The notes: a model not told the origin generated them from the letters alone. 64,000 nucleotides of DNA from Streptomyces sp. R21 (GCF_041051975.1 NZ_CP163435.1:7915001-7979000); one strand, 5' to 3'; positions 1 to 8,727 are shown, counted from the first letter of the stretch. Translations and numbers: made by a program.

Positions 1-838
1 GCAGCACGAGGGCGGCGACGAGCAGGGCGACCACGAACAGGTTCGCGCCCACGGCCTGGAACAGCGGCTCCGCCCAGCCCGACGGGTGCACACGGGTGAG
101 CTGGCTCTGGGCGACCCCGATGCCCAGCGCCACCACGACGGCCACCGGCAGGCTGCGCATCCGGGCGGCCACCGCGACGGCCATGACCTCCATGACGAGC
201 AGCGGCATGCCGTACGGGTCCAGGCGGACGTAGGGGGCGAGGAGCACGCCCGTCAGGCCCGCCGTGAACGAGCCGAAGGCCCAGCCCGCCGCGGCCACCC
301 GGTCCGCGTCGATGCCGCCGAGCACGGCGAGCGAGCGGTCGTCGACGACGGCGCGCAGCTCCCGGCCGAAACGCGTCCAGCGGGTGACGGCGCCGACGCC
401 GACGGCCAGGACGACCGCCACCGCCAGCTGCCCCCACGGGTCCGCCGACACCGGCGTCGGCGCGTCCGCGCGCGCCCCGGTCCCCCAGATCAGCGCCGCC
501 CCGCCCACCAGCAGCACGAAGAGCCCGATGGAGGCCACCAGGGTCTGCGCGGGATCACTGCCCAGTACGGACAGCGGGCGGAAGACGAAGCGCTCCAGGA
601 CCACACCGATCGCCGGGGCCACCACCAGGAGCGTCACCGCGGCGCCGAACGCGAGCGGCCAGTGCCACTCCACCGTGAACTGCCGCAGCACATACGCGCA
701 GACCATCGCGATCGCGCCATGGGCGAAGTTCAGGACGCCCGTCGCGCGGTGCGTCACGATCAGGCCGATTCCGGTGAGCGCGGCGGCGCTGCCGACCGAG
801 AGTCCGGCGAGCGTGAGGTCGTACGTCAGGGACGCCAT
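1..838 (-). CDS. Branched-chain amino acid ABC transporter permease (LivH type), 3' end cut by window
   Basis: Integral membrane permease of a hydrophobic amino-acid ABC importer. The reverse-strand frame runs without a stop from ATG at 838 to the window edge, giving about 279 residues with repeated hydrophobic stretches. The LivH-type motif VLNFAHGAIAM is present near residue 35. A GTG directly in front (841-839) is in frame and abuts the TGA of the upstream gene, so the start could be either; both imply translational coupling to the membrane protein at 842-1342. The divergent binding-protein gene at 2001 is the natural partner. Substrate cannot be read from the sequence. The C-terminus lies outside the window. 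Confidence 0.85.
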   Translation of the reverse strand, partial: MASLTYDLTLAGLSVGSAAALTGIGLIVTHRATGVLNFAHGAIAMVCAYVLRQFTVEWHWPLAFGAAVTLLVVAPAIGVVLERFVFRPLSVLGSDPAQTLVASIGLFVLLVGGAALIWGTGARADAPTPVSADPWGQLAVAVVLAVGVGAVTRWTRFGRELRAVVDDRSLAVLGGIDADRVAAAGWAFGSFTAGLTGVLLAPYVRLDPYGMPLLVMEVMAVAVAARMRSLPVAVVVALGIGVAQSQLTRVHPSGWAEPLFQAVGANLFVVALLVAALVL

Positions 839-841
839 CAC

Positions 842-1342
842 TCACCCGGACGCGCGGCCGGTCGTGGGCGGTTCGCAGATCGGGCACGGCCCGAGGTCCC
901 CGCACGCCAGGCGGTGCGCGTCCACGGGTACGGCCTCGGCCTTCCCGGCGACCAGCGGGCAGTCCGCGCGGTGCCACAGCGTGCCGCCCGGCACCATCAG
1001 CAGCTCCGCGCTGGTGGCGACGGGCTCGGCGGCGGCCTGTCCGGACTCCTCGCCGTCGGCGGGCTCGGCCGCCACGAGCAGGCCGTACAGCTCCTCCACG
1101 CGTGCCGCCGCCAGCGCGTTCCTGCCGTGCGAGAGCAGCACCGCGCCCGCGATGATCAGCGCGGCTCCGGGCACCGTGCAGGACGCGAGGTAGGGCAGCT
1201 GCCGCTCCGCGTACCGCTCGCCCGAGATGCCGTACCAGCCGATGACGCACAGCACCGCACCGGCGGCGAGCGCGGCCCACCCGGCCCACAGGACGGGGTG
1301 CACGGTCCGCAGTCGAGCTGTCCGCATCCAGGACTCCCACAC
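842..1342 (-). CDS. Small membrane protein with Cys/His C-terminal motif
   Basis: I do not recognise a named family. The 166-residue product has two likely membrane helices (about residues 15-39 and 51-71). A soluble tail carries W-H-R-x-D-C around 123-128 and a Cys at 147 followed by CPIC at 153-156, which looks like a small metal-binding or redox site. It lies directly upstream of and touching the LivH-type permease gene on the same strand, so it is probably co-transcribed with the importer. A second in-frame ATG six codons in is an alternative start. The function is unknown. Confidence 0.65.
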   Translation of the reverse strand: MWESWMRTARLRTVHPVLWAGWAALAAGAVLCVIGWYGISGERYAERQLPYLASCTVPGAALIIAGAVLLSHGRNALAAARVEELYGLLVAAEPADGEESGQAAAEPVATSAELLMVPGGTLWHRADCPLVAGKAEAVPVDAHRLACGDLGPCPICEPPTTGRASG

Positions 1343-1450
1343 GTCGTGTATCTGTCCATGTCAGCCAATGGCTTGCACTATGCCTTCTGGAAGCTGACCC
1401 TGAAAGCACCGGGCGCACATGGCCCGGACCGACACCCGGTGGTGAGCCAG

Positions 1451-2032
1451 ATGGTTCTCGGGAGCGACCTCAGGCGGGGGAACGGCAGGCGGGGACGCGG
1501 GCCCGGGAGGGCCACGGGACGGCTGACGGCACTGGGAGCCGCCGCCGTCCTCGTCCTCGCCCCGGCCCTCGCGGCGTGCAGCGACGACAGCGGCGGGAGC
1601 AACAGCGCACCGCCGACCCCCACGGTCGAGAAGCCGACCAGTGCCCAGCCGAGCCCGACGGCCCCGTCGGACCCCGCGGCGGCCGAGAAGGAGATCAAGC
1701 AGAACTGGGAGAAGTTCTTCGACCCGGCCGTCTCCACGAAGGACAAGCAGGCCGTCCTGGAGAACGGCGACAAGATGACCGCCGTCCTGAAGGGCTTCAG
1801 CGGGGACCAGCGCGGCCAACAGGTCAAGGCGCACGTCGAGAAGATCGAGTTCACGTCGCCGACCGACGCGAACGTGACCTACTCGCTGCTCCTGAAAGGC
1901 GCCACCGCGCTGCCCGGTGCCGCCGGGACCTCCGTCGAGCAGGACGGCACCTGGAAGGTCTCCGTGAAGACCCTGTGCGCGCTCGTGCAGCTGAGCGGCG
2001 ATGCGTCGTCGAGCCCGGCGGCGGGCTGCTGA
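1451..2032 (+). CDS. Small secreted lipoprotein, MTB12-like
   Basis: Predicted lipoprotein of 193 residues. A basic N-terminus and hydrophobic stretch end in a lipobox LAAC (Cys at 43), followed by a Ser/Pro/Thr-rich linker. A small globular domain of about 110 residues with the pattern EIKQNWEKFF resembles the low-molecular-weight antigen MTB12/NTF2-like fold of actinobacteria. A GTG three codons upstream and an ATG at 1358 are also in frame; I chose the ATG that leaves a normal-length signal peptide. The gene overlaps the next one by 32 bp, so the two are probably translated together. The role is unknown; location next to an ABC binding protein is the only functional hint. Confidence 0.7.
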   Translation: MVLGSDLRRGNGRRGRGPGRATGRLTALGAAAVLVLAPALAACSDDSGGSNSAPPTPTVEKPTSAQPSPTAPSDPAAAEKEIKQNWEKFFDPAVSTKDKQAVLENGDKMTAVLKGFSGDQRGQQVKAHVEKIEFTSPTDANVTYSLLLKGATALPGAAGTSVEQDGTWKVSVKTLCALVQLSGDASSSPAAGC

Positions 2033-3293
2033 GTCGGTTGCCGCGGGCCTGCTGCTCCTCGTGGGCACGGCCTGCGGCAGCCGCCTCCCCGAAAGCGACT
2101 TCGAGCACCGCGCCACGCCGTCCGCACCGGGCAGCGCCGAACCGATCCGGGTCGGCATCATCACCAGCGCCACCAGCCCGGTCGGCGGCTCCACGTTCAC
2201 CGGCCCGCGCGACGGGGCGAAGGCTTACTTCGACCGCCTCAACGCACGCGGTGGCGTCGGCGGGCGCACGGTCGAGGTGCGCACCTGCGACGACGGCGGG
2301 AGCGGAGTCGGCAACAACGAGTGCGTGCACCAGCTGATCGACGAGGACCAGGTGACCGCTCTCGTCGCCACCACCGCCCTCGACTACGCGGGCGCCTCCC
2401 GGGTGTCCCACGCGCGCGTGCCCGACATCGGCGGCCAGCCCATCGGCGCGGCCTACGACACCTACCCGCACCTGTACGGCATCTACGGCAGCCTCGCGCC
2501 CCGGGGCGGAACCCCGGGCTGGGACGGAAAGCTGTACGGCGGCACCGAGGTCTACCGGTACTTCAAGCGCGAGCAGGGCGCCCGGACGGCGGCCGTCGTC
2601 TCCTACAACCAGTCCGCGTCCGCCTCCTACGCCCGGCTCGTCGCCCAGGGGCTGAAGGCCGAGGGCTACAAGGTGGTCACCGAACAGGTCGACTTCGCGC
2701 TGCCCAACTTCCGTGCCGTCGCGGCCGATCTGAAGGAACAGGGCGCCGACCTCGTCTTCGACGCCATCGACACGCACGGCAACGCCCAGCTGTGCGAGGC
2801 GATGGACGACGCAGGCGCCAAGGTCATCGCCAAGGTCACCAACGTGCAGAACTGGACGTCCACTGTCCCCGAGGACTACAAGGGCGCCCCGCACTGCCGC
2901 AACGCCCTCTGGGCAACCGGTTCCAGCCGCGACTACGAGGACACCGGCAACCGGGCCGTACGGGAGTTCCGGGACGCGACCAAGGGCCTGAAGACGCACT
3001 CCCAGTGGCAGCTGGAGGGCTGGGCGGCAGCGAAGTGGTTCACGGACGCTGCCGAGTCCTGCGCCGAAACGGGCGTCACGCGCGCGTGCGTCGACCGCTT
3101 CATGAACCGGAGCGAGCCCTACACCGCCGGCGGCCTGCTCGTCCCGGTCGTCTACGAACACCTGTCCGAGCCCCCGAAGACCCGCAGGACGTGTCTGTCG
3201 GTGGCGCGTTGGGAGGACGGCAAGGGCTGGGTCCCGCAGGGCGAGATGAACGGGAACTGCTTCGACGTACCGCAGTTGCCCTACACGCCGTGA
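2001..3293 (+). CDS. ABC transporter substrate-binding lipoprotein, branched-chain amino acid type
   Basis: 430-residue extracytoplasmic binding protein of the Leu/Ile/Val (type I periplasmic) family. The N-terminus is basic, then hydrophobic, and ends in a non-canonical lipobox with Cys25 (GTAC). The mature part begins with the typical IRVGIITSATSPVGG strand and glycine loop, and later has the two-lobed pattern expected of the family. The start overlaps the preceding lipoprotein gene by 32 bp. It is divergent from the LivH-type permease at the left edge, and the two likely form one importer. The ligand is unknown. Confidence 0.85.
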   Translation: MRRRARRRAAESVAAGLLLLVGTACGSRLPESDFEHRATPSAPGSAEPIRVGIITSATSPVGGSTFTGPRDGAKAYFDRLNARGGVGGRTVEVRTCDDGGSGVGNNECVHQLIDEDQVTALVATTALDYAGASRVSHARVPDIGGQPIGAAYDTYPHLYGIYGSLAPRGGTPGWDGKLYGGTEVYRYFKREQGARTAAVVSYNQSASASYARLVAQGLKAEGYKVVTEQVDFALPNFRAVAADLKEQGADLVFDAIDTHGNAQLCEAMDDAGAKVIAKVTNVQNWTSTVPEDYKGAPHCRNALWATGSSRDYEDTGNRAVREFRDATKGLKTHSQWQLEGWAAAKWFTDAAESCAETGVTRACVDRFMNRSEPYTAGGLLVPVVYEHLSEPPKTRRTCLSVARWEDGKGWVPQGEMNGNCFDVPQLPYTP

Positions 3294-3422
3294 AGCGGAG
3301 TGTGCCCTGCCCATTGTGAAGTGGCGTGCTGGGGCAACCAAAGGCCCGGTTCGGCGGTCTGACTTCCTGTAGGCGGACGCACGCGATGCCGGACGCATCG
3401 CACGCACGAGGGGGCGCCCCGC

Positions 3423-4280
3423 ATGACGACGTCGGCTCCGCGGACCGCGCAGCAGCGCTCCGGAGAGGACATCGCCATGCCTCCGCACGCCGACTGCGTC
3501 GCCGATTCCGCGGGCGGTCTGACCTTCGACGTCACCGAGACCGGCGAGCCGGGCGACGCGCTCCTGGTGCTGCGCCGCCGCGGCCGCGACGAGGAGGTCA
3601 GTCTGCCGCTGACCCCGGCCGGGGACGGCCGGCTGCGCGCCGCGCTGCCCAGCAGCGTCGCCCTGGCCGAGGGCCGCTGGGACGCCTACGCGCAGGTCGC
3701 GGGCGGCGAGCCGCGCCGCCTGATGCCCGGCGCCAACGACCTGCGCTCCCTCGTCGACCGGGTGCCGAGCGGCTCCCTCGGCCATGTCGCCGTCCGCATC
3801 CCGTACGTCACCCGGCAGGGCAACCTCTCCGTCCGCAGCTGGCTGCGCGCCCCGCACGCCGAGGCGCACGAACTGGGCTCGGGCGAGGGCCGGTTGACGG
3901 TACGCGGCCGGGTGTACGGCACCGCGCTCGCCCCGGCCGCCCGCGCCGAGGCGAGCCACCGCGGCTCCGGCGTCCTGCTGCACGCCGAAGTGGCCGCCGA
4001 ACAAGCCGAGTTCACCTTCACGCTGGCCTACGGCGTGCTGCCGCCCGGCACCTGGGACCTGTGGCTGCGCCCGACGGGGGAGAACGGGCCGCGGGTGCGG
4101 ATCGCCCGCCTTCTCGACGACATCGCCGACAAGAAGCCGGTGCTCACGTATCCGCGGGCGGCCCTGACCGCGGAGCACGGCCCGGTACACGCCGGGCCGT
4201 ACTTCACGCGCGACAACGACCTGTCCGTGTCCGTCGTCGCGAGCGGCCCCGTCACCGCAACGGACGGAAGAACTCCCTGA
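3423..4280 (+). CDS. Conserved protein of unknown function
   Basis: 285 residues, no signal peptide and no membrane helix. The sequence alternates short beta-strand-like segments (for example GLTFDVTETGEPGDALLVLRR), suggesting tandem beta-sandwich domains. I cannot assign a family; proteins of this look are sometimes labelled transferase in Streptomyces genomes, which I do not adopt. A purine-rich GAGGGGGCG precedes the ATG at 3423; a second ATG at 3477 also has a good GGAGAGGA, so the first 18 residues are uncertain. Its 3' end overlaps the convergent epoxide hydrolase gene by 29 bp. Confidence 0.65.
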   Translation: MTTSAPRTAQQRSGEDIAMPPHADCVADSAGGLTFDVTETGEPGDALLVLRRRGRDEEVSLPLTPAGDGRLRAALPSSVALAEGRWDAYAQVAGGEPRRLMPGANDLRSLVDRVPSGSLGHVAVRIPYVTRQGNLSVRSWLRAPHAEAHELGSGEGRLTVRGRVYGTALAPAARAEASHRGSGVLLHAEVAAEQAEFTFTLAYGVLPPGTWDLWLRPTGENGPRVRIARLLDDIADKKPVLTYPRAALTAEHGPVHAGPYFTRDNDLSVSVVASGPVTATDGRTP

Positions 4281-5421
4281 CGTCACCGGTCAGCAGGTCC
4301 GGCGCCTCCAGGGCCGCGAAGTGCCCTCCCCGGTCGAACTCGGCCCAGTGGACGACGGAGTTGGACCGCTCGGCGATCACCCGGACCGCCCGGTCGGCGG
4401 CGAAGTTCGCGACGCCCGTGGGCACTTCGGAGCGCCGGGGCGGGCCTCCCCAGGTGCTCGCGGACTCGTAGTAGAGCCGGGCGGCGGAGCCCGCCGTCCC
4501 GGTCAGCCAGTACAGCATCACGTTCGTCAGCAGCCGGTCCCGGTCGACCGCGTCCTCGGGCAGCTCGACCGACGGATTCGTCCACTCGTGGAACTTCTCG
4601 ATGATCCAGGCGAGTTGGCCCGCCGGCGAGTCCGTCAGCCCGTACGCGAGCGTTTGCGGGCGCGTCGACTGGATCGCCGCGTAACCCAGCTGGTCCCGGC
4701 CGAACTGCTGCTGGGCGAGCCGCTCGCGCTCCCGGTCGCTCAGCGCCGCCGCGTCCTCGGCGGAGAGCGGCCCGAACGGCGTGAAGCCGGCCGACGCGGC
4801 GTTCACATGGACGCCCACCACGGCGTCCGGCGCCACCCGGCCCAGCTCGGGCGAGATCACCGCGCCCCAGTCGCCGCCCTGGGCGCCGTAGCGCTCGTAC
4901 CCGAGCCGGCGCATCAGCTCGGCCCACGCCCGGGCGATCCGTGCCACGTTCCAGCCGCGCTCCCGGGTGGGACCGGAGAAGCCGAAGCCGGGGAGCGAGG
5001 GGATCACCAGGTGGAAGGCGTCCGCCGGGTCGCCACCGTGGGCGCGCGGGTCGGACAGCGGGCCGATGACGTCCAGGAACTCCACGACCGAGCCCGGCCA
5101 GCCGTGCGTGAGCAGCAGGGGCAGGGCGTCCGGCTCGGGGGAGCGGACGTGCAGGAAGTGCACCCCGGTGCCGTCGATCTCCGTGACGTACTGCGGGATC
5201 TCGTTGAGGGCGGCCTCGTGCTTGCGCCAGTCGTAGCCGCTGCGCCAGTACGCCGCCAGGTCCCGGACGTACGACAGCGGGGTCCCGTACTCCCAGCCCA
5301 CGCCCGGGAGTTCGTCGGGCCAGCGGGTCAGGTCCAGTCGGGTGTGCAGATCGTCGAGCCGCGCCTGGGGGATCTCGATCCGGAAGGGCCGTATCTCGTG
5401 GTTCGCGCTGTTGTCTGCCAT
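4252..5421 (-). CDS. Epoxide hydrolase family alpha/beta hydrolase
   Basis: 389-residue cytoplasmic hydrolase. An epoxide-hydrolase N-terminal region (RPFRIEIPQARLDDLHTRL, residues 11-29) precedes an alpha/beta-hydrolase core. Visible catalytic features are the oxyanion motif HGWPGS (106-111), the nucleophile Asp184 in GGDWG and the base His367 in GGHFAALE. These fit hydrolysis of an epoxide or related ester by the classic Asp-His mechanism; the substrate is unknown. The ATG at 5421 sits exactly 7 nt after a TAGCGT -10 hexamer, indicating a leaderless transcript. The gene is divergent from a WYL regulator with a perfect palindrome between them, so it is probably that regulator's target. Confidence 0.9.
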   Translation of the reverse strand: MADNSANHEIRPFRIEIPQARLDDLHTRLDLTRWPDELPGVGWEYGTPLSYVRDLAAYWRSGYDWRKHEAALNEIPQYVTEIDGTGVHFLHVRSPEPDALPLLLTHGWPGSVVEFLDVIGPLSDPRAHGGDPADAFHLVIPSLPGFGFSGPTRERGWNVARIARAWAELMRRLGYERYGAQGGDWGAVISPELGRVAPDAVVGVHVNAASAGFTPFGPLSAEDAAALSDRERERLAQQQFGRDQLGYAAIQSTRPQTLAYGLTDSPAGQLAWIIEKFHEWTNPSVELPEDAVDRDRLLTNVMLYWLTGTAGSAARLYYESASTWGGPPRRSEVPTGVANFAADRAVRVIAERSNSVVHWAEFDRGGHFAALEAPDLLTGDVREFFRPLR

Positions 5422-5441
5422 ACCGTCCACGCTACGCACGC

Positions 5442-5464
5442 TTGAGGACAGTCACTGTCCTCAA
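5442..5464. promoter_or_regulatory. Perfect palindromic operator between epoxide hydrolase and WYL regulator genes
   Basis: Arms TTGAGGACAGT (5442-5452) and ACTGTCCTCAA (5454-5464) are perfect reverse complements around a single C. The element lies in the 63-bp divergent intergenic region. Candidate -10 boxes are TAGCGT (reverse strand, 5434-5429) and CAGACT (forward, 5472-5477), each 7 nt from its start codon, so the palindrome covers both -35 zones. It is best read as the binding site of the adjacent WYL regulator, controlling both genes. Confidence 0.8.
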
Positions 5465-5484
5465 CCGCTGACAGACTCGGACCC

Positions 5485-6525
5485 ATGTTGGAGACATCGG
5501 CACGACTGCTGCGCCTGCTCTCGCTGCTGCAGGCCCACCGCGACTGGTCCGGGGCCGATCTGGCGGACCGCCTGGGTGTCACCCCCAGGACCGTGCGCCG
5601 CGACGTGGACCGGCTGCGCGAGCTCGGCTATCCCGTCAACGCCAGCCCCGGCACGGGCGGCGGCTACCAGCTCGGTGCGGGGGCCGAGCTGCCGCCGCTG
5701 CTCCTCGACGACGACGAGGCGGTCGCCGTGGCGGTGGGCCTGCGCACGGCCGCGGGGCAGGGCATCGAGGGCATCGGCGAGACCTCCGTACGCGCTCTCG
5801 CCAAGCTCGAACAGGTGCTCCCGAGCCGGCTGCGCCGCCGCGTGGGCGCCCTCAATGCCTTCACCGTGCCGATGCTGCGCGGCCCGCAGCCCTCCGCCGT
5901 CGACCCCGCCGTACTCACCGAGATCGCCCATCTGTGCCGCGACGCGGAACGGCTGCGCTTCGAGTACCGCAGCCACGACGACACCACCACGCGCCGTACC
6001 GTCGAACCGCACCGCCTGGTGTGCACCGAGCGCCGCTGGTACCTGGTGGCCTGGGATGTCGACCGTGACGACTGGCGTACGTTCCGGGTGGACCGCATCG
6101 TGCCGAAGCCGCCGCACGGGCCGCGGTTCGCGCCGCGCAAGCCGCCCGCGGAGGACCTCGCCGCCTATGTCTCCAAGGGCGTCTCCGTGCGTGCGTACGC
6201 CTCGCACGCCGTCGTCCGCCTTTTCGTGCCCGTCGAAGAGGCCGCCGACCGCATCTCGCCCTCGGCGGGAACGCTGGAGGCGGAGAGCACCGGGACGTGT
6301 CTGTTGCGCACGGGGGCCGCGAGCCTCGACGTGATGGTGATTCACGTGATGCTGATGGGCTTCGAGTTCGAGATCCTGGAGCCGGCCGAGTTCACCGAGG
6401 CGGTCAGGACGGCGCGGGACCGGCTGACTCGGGCTCTTGAACGGGGCCGGCCGACACCGCCGCGTACTCGGGATGATGCTCGTCGAACGCCGGGGACTCG
6501 GAGCGGATCCGGGGCAGCGTCGTGA
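5485..6525 (+). CDS. WYL-domain transcriptional regulator (HTH_11/WYL)
   Basis: 346-residue regulator. The N-terminal winged helix-turn-helix spans about residues 5-60 (DLADRLGVTPRTVRRDVDRL), and the WYL domain spans about 139-205 with the WYL tripeptide at 185-187 followed by the conserved R-x-F-R-V-D-R-I pattern. The C-terminal WCX-like part follows. WYL proteins bind small ligands or nucleic acid and act as repressors or activators. The ATG is probably leaderless (CAGACT, 7 nt). The last 40 codons overlap the convergent ctaD gene by 122 bp, and the final 25 residues are low in complexity, so the true C-terminus may simply be read-through into the neighbour. Confidence 0.9.
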   Translation: MLETSARLLRLLSLLQAHRDWSGADLADRLGVTPRTVRRDVDRLRELGYPVNASPGTGGGYQLGAGAELPPLLLDDDEAVAVAVGLRTAAGQGIEGIGETSVRALAKLEQVLPSRLRRRVGALNAFTVPMLRGPQPSAVDPAVLTEIAHLCRDAERLRFEYRSHDDTTTRRTVEPHRLVCTERRWYLVAWDVDRDDWRTFRVDRIVPKPPHGPRFAPRKPPAEDLAAYVSKGVSVRAYASHAVVRLFVPVEEAADRISPSAGTLEAESTGTCLLRTGAASLDVMVIHVMLMGFEFEILEPAEFTEAVRTARDRLTRALERGRPTPPRTRDDARRTPGTRSGSGAAS

Positions 6526-8095
6526 AGTTGTGCCGCGGCGGCGGACACGAGGTCGCCCACTCCAGGGAGCGGCCGAAGCCCCAGGGGTCGTCGACCTCGA
6601 CCTTCGTGCCGTACTTGGCGGTCTTCCAGACGTTGTAGAGGAACGGCAGTGTCGAGATGCCCAGCAGGAACGCACCGATCGACGAGACGGTGTTCAGCGC
6701 CGTGAAGCCGTCGGCCGCCAGATAGTCCGCGTACCGGCGCGGCATGCCCTCGGCGCCCAGCCAGTGCTGCACCAGGAACGTGGTGTGGAAGCCGACGAAG
6801 AGCGTCCAGAAGTGGATCTTGCCGAGCCGTTCGTCGAGCATCTTCCCGGTGAACTTGGGCCACCAGAAGTAGAACCCCGCGAAGGTCGCGAAGACGACGG
6901 TGCCGAAGACGACGTAGTGGAAGTGCGCGACCACGAAGTACGAGTCCGTGACATGGAAGTCGAGCGGCGGCGACGCCAGGATCACCCCCGTCAGACCGCC
7001 GAACAGGAACGTCGTCAGGAAGCCGGTCGCCCACAGCATGGGTGTCTCGAAGGACAGTGAGCCCTTGAGCATCGTGCCGGTCCAGTTGAAGAACTTCACG
7101 CCCGTCGGCACCGCGATCAGGAACGACATGAAGGAGAAGTACGGCAGCAGCACCGCGCCCGTCGCGAACATGTGGTGCGCCCACACGACGACCGACAGAC
7201 CGGTGATCGCCATGGTGGCCCCGACCAGCGTCAGATAACCGAAGATCGGCTTCCGGCTGAAGACCGGGAGGATCTCCGTGATGATGCCGAAGAACGGCAG
7301 CGCGATGATGTAGACCTCGGGATGGCCGAAGAACCAGAAGAGGTGCTGCCACAGCAGCGCACCGCCGTTGGCCGCCTCGAACACCACCGAACCGAACCGC
7401 CGGTCCGCCTCCAGGACCAGCAGCGCCGCCGCGAGCACCGGGAACGCGAAGAGGACGAGGATCGAGGTGAAGAGGATGTTCCAGGTGAAGATCGGCAGCC
7501 GGAACATCGTCATGCCGGGTGCGCGCATTCCGATGATGGTCGTGATGAAGTTGACCGCGCCGAGGATCGTGCCGAAGCCGGCCAGCGCCAGCCCCATGAT
7601 CCACATGTCGGCGCCGATGCCCGGCGAGCGCGTCAGGCTGTTGAGCGGCGCGTAGGCGAACCAGCCGAAGCTGGCGGGGCCCTCGGGGACGGCGATCGAG
7701 CCCAGCACGATCAGGCCGCCGAAGAGGAAGAACCAGTACGACAGCATGTTCAGCCGGGGAAAGGCGACGTCCGGCGAGCCGATCTGAAGCGGCATGATCT
7801 CGTTGGCGAACCCGGCGAAGGTCGGCGTCGCGAACAACAGCAGCATGATCGTGCCGTGCATGGTGAACAACTGGTTGAACTGGTTGTTGTCCATGAGCTG
7901 AAGGCCGGGGCGGGCGAGTTCGGCGCGCATCAGCAGCGCCATGGTGCCGCCGATCAGGAAGAAGGCGAACGACGTGATCAGGTAGAGGTGGCCGATCTTC
8001 TTGTGATCGGTGGTCGTCAGCCAGTCCACGATCAGCCGCCCCGGCTGCTTCACCGCCTCGGGTCGCTCCGTCGCCTGCACGGTGTCCGTCCCCAT
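6404..8095 (-). CDS. ctaD: Cytochrome c oxidase subunit I (aa3 type), stand-alone copy
   Basis: 563-residue haem-copper oxidase subunit I with about 12 membrane helices. Expected ligands are all present: His80 (low-spin haem), His258 and Tyr262 in GHPEVY, His307-His308 (CuB), and His391/His393 in HFHYVV. It would reduce oxygen at the membrane. The start at 8095 has AAGGGG just upstream; a longer frame to 8215 lacks support. No ctaC, ctaE or ctaF lies beside it, unlike the ctaCDEF-qcr cluster, so this is probably a second ctaD paralogue. The 3' end overlaps the WYL gene on the other strand. Confidence 0.95.
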   Translation of the reverse strand: MGTDTVQATERPEAVKQPGRLIVDWLTTTDHKKIGHLYLITSFAFFLIGGTMALLMRAELARPGLQLMDNNQFNQLFTMHGTIMLLLFATPTFAGFANEIMPLQIGSPDVAFPRLNMLSYWFFLFGGLIVLGSIAVPEGPASFGWFAYAPLNSLTRSPGIGADMWIMGLALAGFGTILGAVNFITTIIGMRAPGMTMFRLPIFTWNILFTSILVLFAFPVLAAALLVLEADRRFGSVVFEAANGGALLWQHLFWFFGHPEVYIIALPFFGIITEILPVFSRKPIFGYLTLVGATMAITGLSVVVWAHHMFATGAVLLPYFSFMSFLIAVPTGVKFFNWTGTMLKGSLSFETPMLWATGFLTTFLFGGLTGVILASPPLDFHVTDSYFVVAHFHYVVFGTVVFATFAGFYFWWPKFTGKMLDERLGKIHFWTLFVGFHTTFLVQHWLGAEGMPRRYADYLAADGFTALNTVSSIGAFLLGISTLPFLYNVWKTAKYGTKVEVDDPWGFGRSLEWATSCPPPRHNFTTLPRIRSESPAFDEHHPEYAAVSAGPVQEPESAGPAPS

Positions 8096-8511
8096 TGAGC
8101 GCCCCTTCGCCATCGCGTCCCGGGCCTGCTGAAGCTCACGCCATGATGCTCGCGTCTCCCGGTGCTCCGACAGGGGGCGTACGGGGGTTGTGTGCGCGAA
8201 GCGGGTATTTCTCATGCGGCGTCAGCTTCCGCGGAGAACACCGGAATCGGAAGGAAAAGGTGTCCCGTCGCAAGGCCCTCGGCGGCTTTCCATTGGATTG
8301 TTCGAAGCGGTGGAAGGCTAGCTGGGAATTACGTTCGAAGGCGTGCGGAACACGTACGGAACCCCTCGTACGTGTGACGGAGTTCGGCCGATACGCGTGT
8401 CGTGATCCTGTGACAGAAGCGTGACCGCGGGCGGACCGCCGGGCGATAGGCGGGGTACGGCAAAGGGGCCCGCACTTCCCCGGCCGCGAAGGGCCGCCTA
8501 ACGTGGCCGTC
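8096..8511. other. 416-bp divergent intergenic region upstream of ctaD and the I78 inhibitor gene
   Basis: No convincing gene. It holds a 26-bp inverted repeat at 8350-8375, two TTCGAAG-containing near-repeats around 8300 and 8334, the ctaD ribosome-binding site, and the TAACGT -10 box (8499-8504) of the rightward gene. Several open frames cross it but lack ribosome sites and typical third-position bias. Confidence 0.6.
8350..8375. promoter_or_regulatory. Inverted repeat, candidate operator
   Basis: Arms ACACGTACG (8350-8358) and CGTACGTGT (8367-8375) are perfect complements with an 8-bp spacer. It lies about 255 bp upstream of ctaD and 137 bp upstream of the I78 gene. It could be an operator or an RNA hairpin; the binding protein is unknown. 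Confidence 0.45.
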
Positions 8512-8727
8512 ATGGCACCCATTCCCACCCCGCCCGCAGAACCCCACGACAGCCCGGACAGTTACGTCGGACTGGACGAGCCGAGCGCCGAGCGCCGTGC
8601 CCGGGAGCGCGGCTGGCCCTCGGTGCGCTCGCTGCCGCCCGGCGCGATCATCACCATGGAGTACCGCGTGGGACGGCTGAACTTCGAGGTCACCGACGGC
8701 AGAGTGACCCGCTGCTGGAAGGGCTGA
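8512..8727 (+). CDS. Peptidase inhibitor I78 family protein
   Basis: 71-residue protein matching the I78 inhibitor pattern: RGWPSVRSLPPGAIITMEY, then GRLNFEV and a terminal RCWKG. I78 proteins are small inhibitors of subtilisin-type serine peptidases, here without a signal peptide. The ATG lies 7 nt after TAACGT (8499-8504), consistent with a leaderless message; an in-frame GTG at 8503 is inside that box and unlikely. A strong hairpin terminator follows 26 bp after the stop. Confidence 0.85.
   Translation: MAPIPTPPAEPHDSPDSYVGLDEPSAERRARERGWPSVRSLPPGAIITMEYRVGRLNFEVTDGRVTRCWKG

Noticed and set aside
86..1450. Long forward frame before the MTB12-like lipoprotein
   Set aside because: Only its last 193 codons make sense as a lipoprotein; the earlier part runs antisense to the permease and small membrane gene.
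8095..8424. Forward open frame of 109 codons in the ctaD upstream region
   Set aside because: No ribosome site, no family pattern, and the region contains regulatory-looking repeats.
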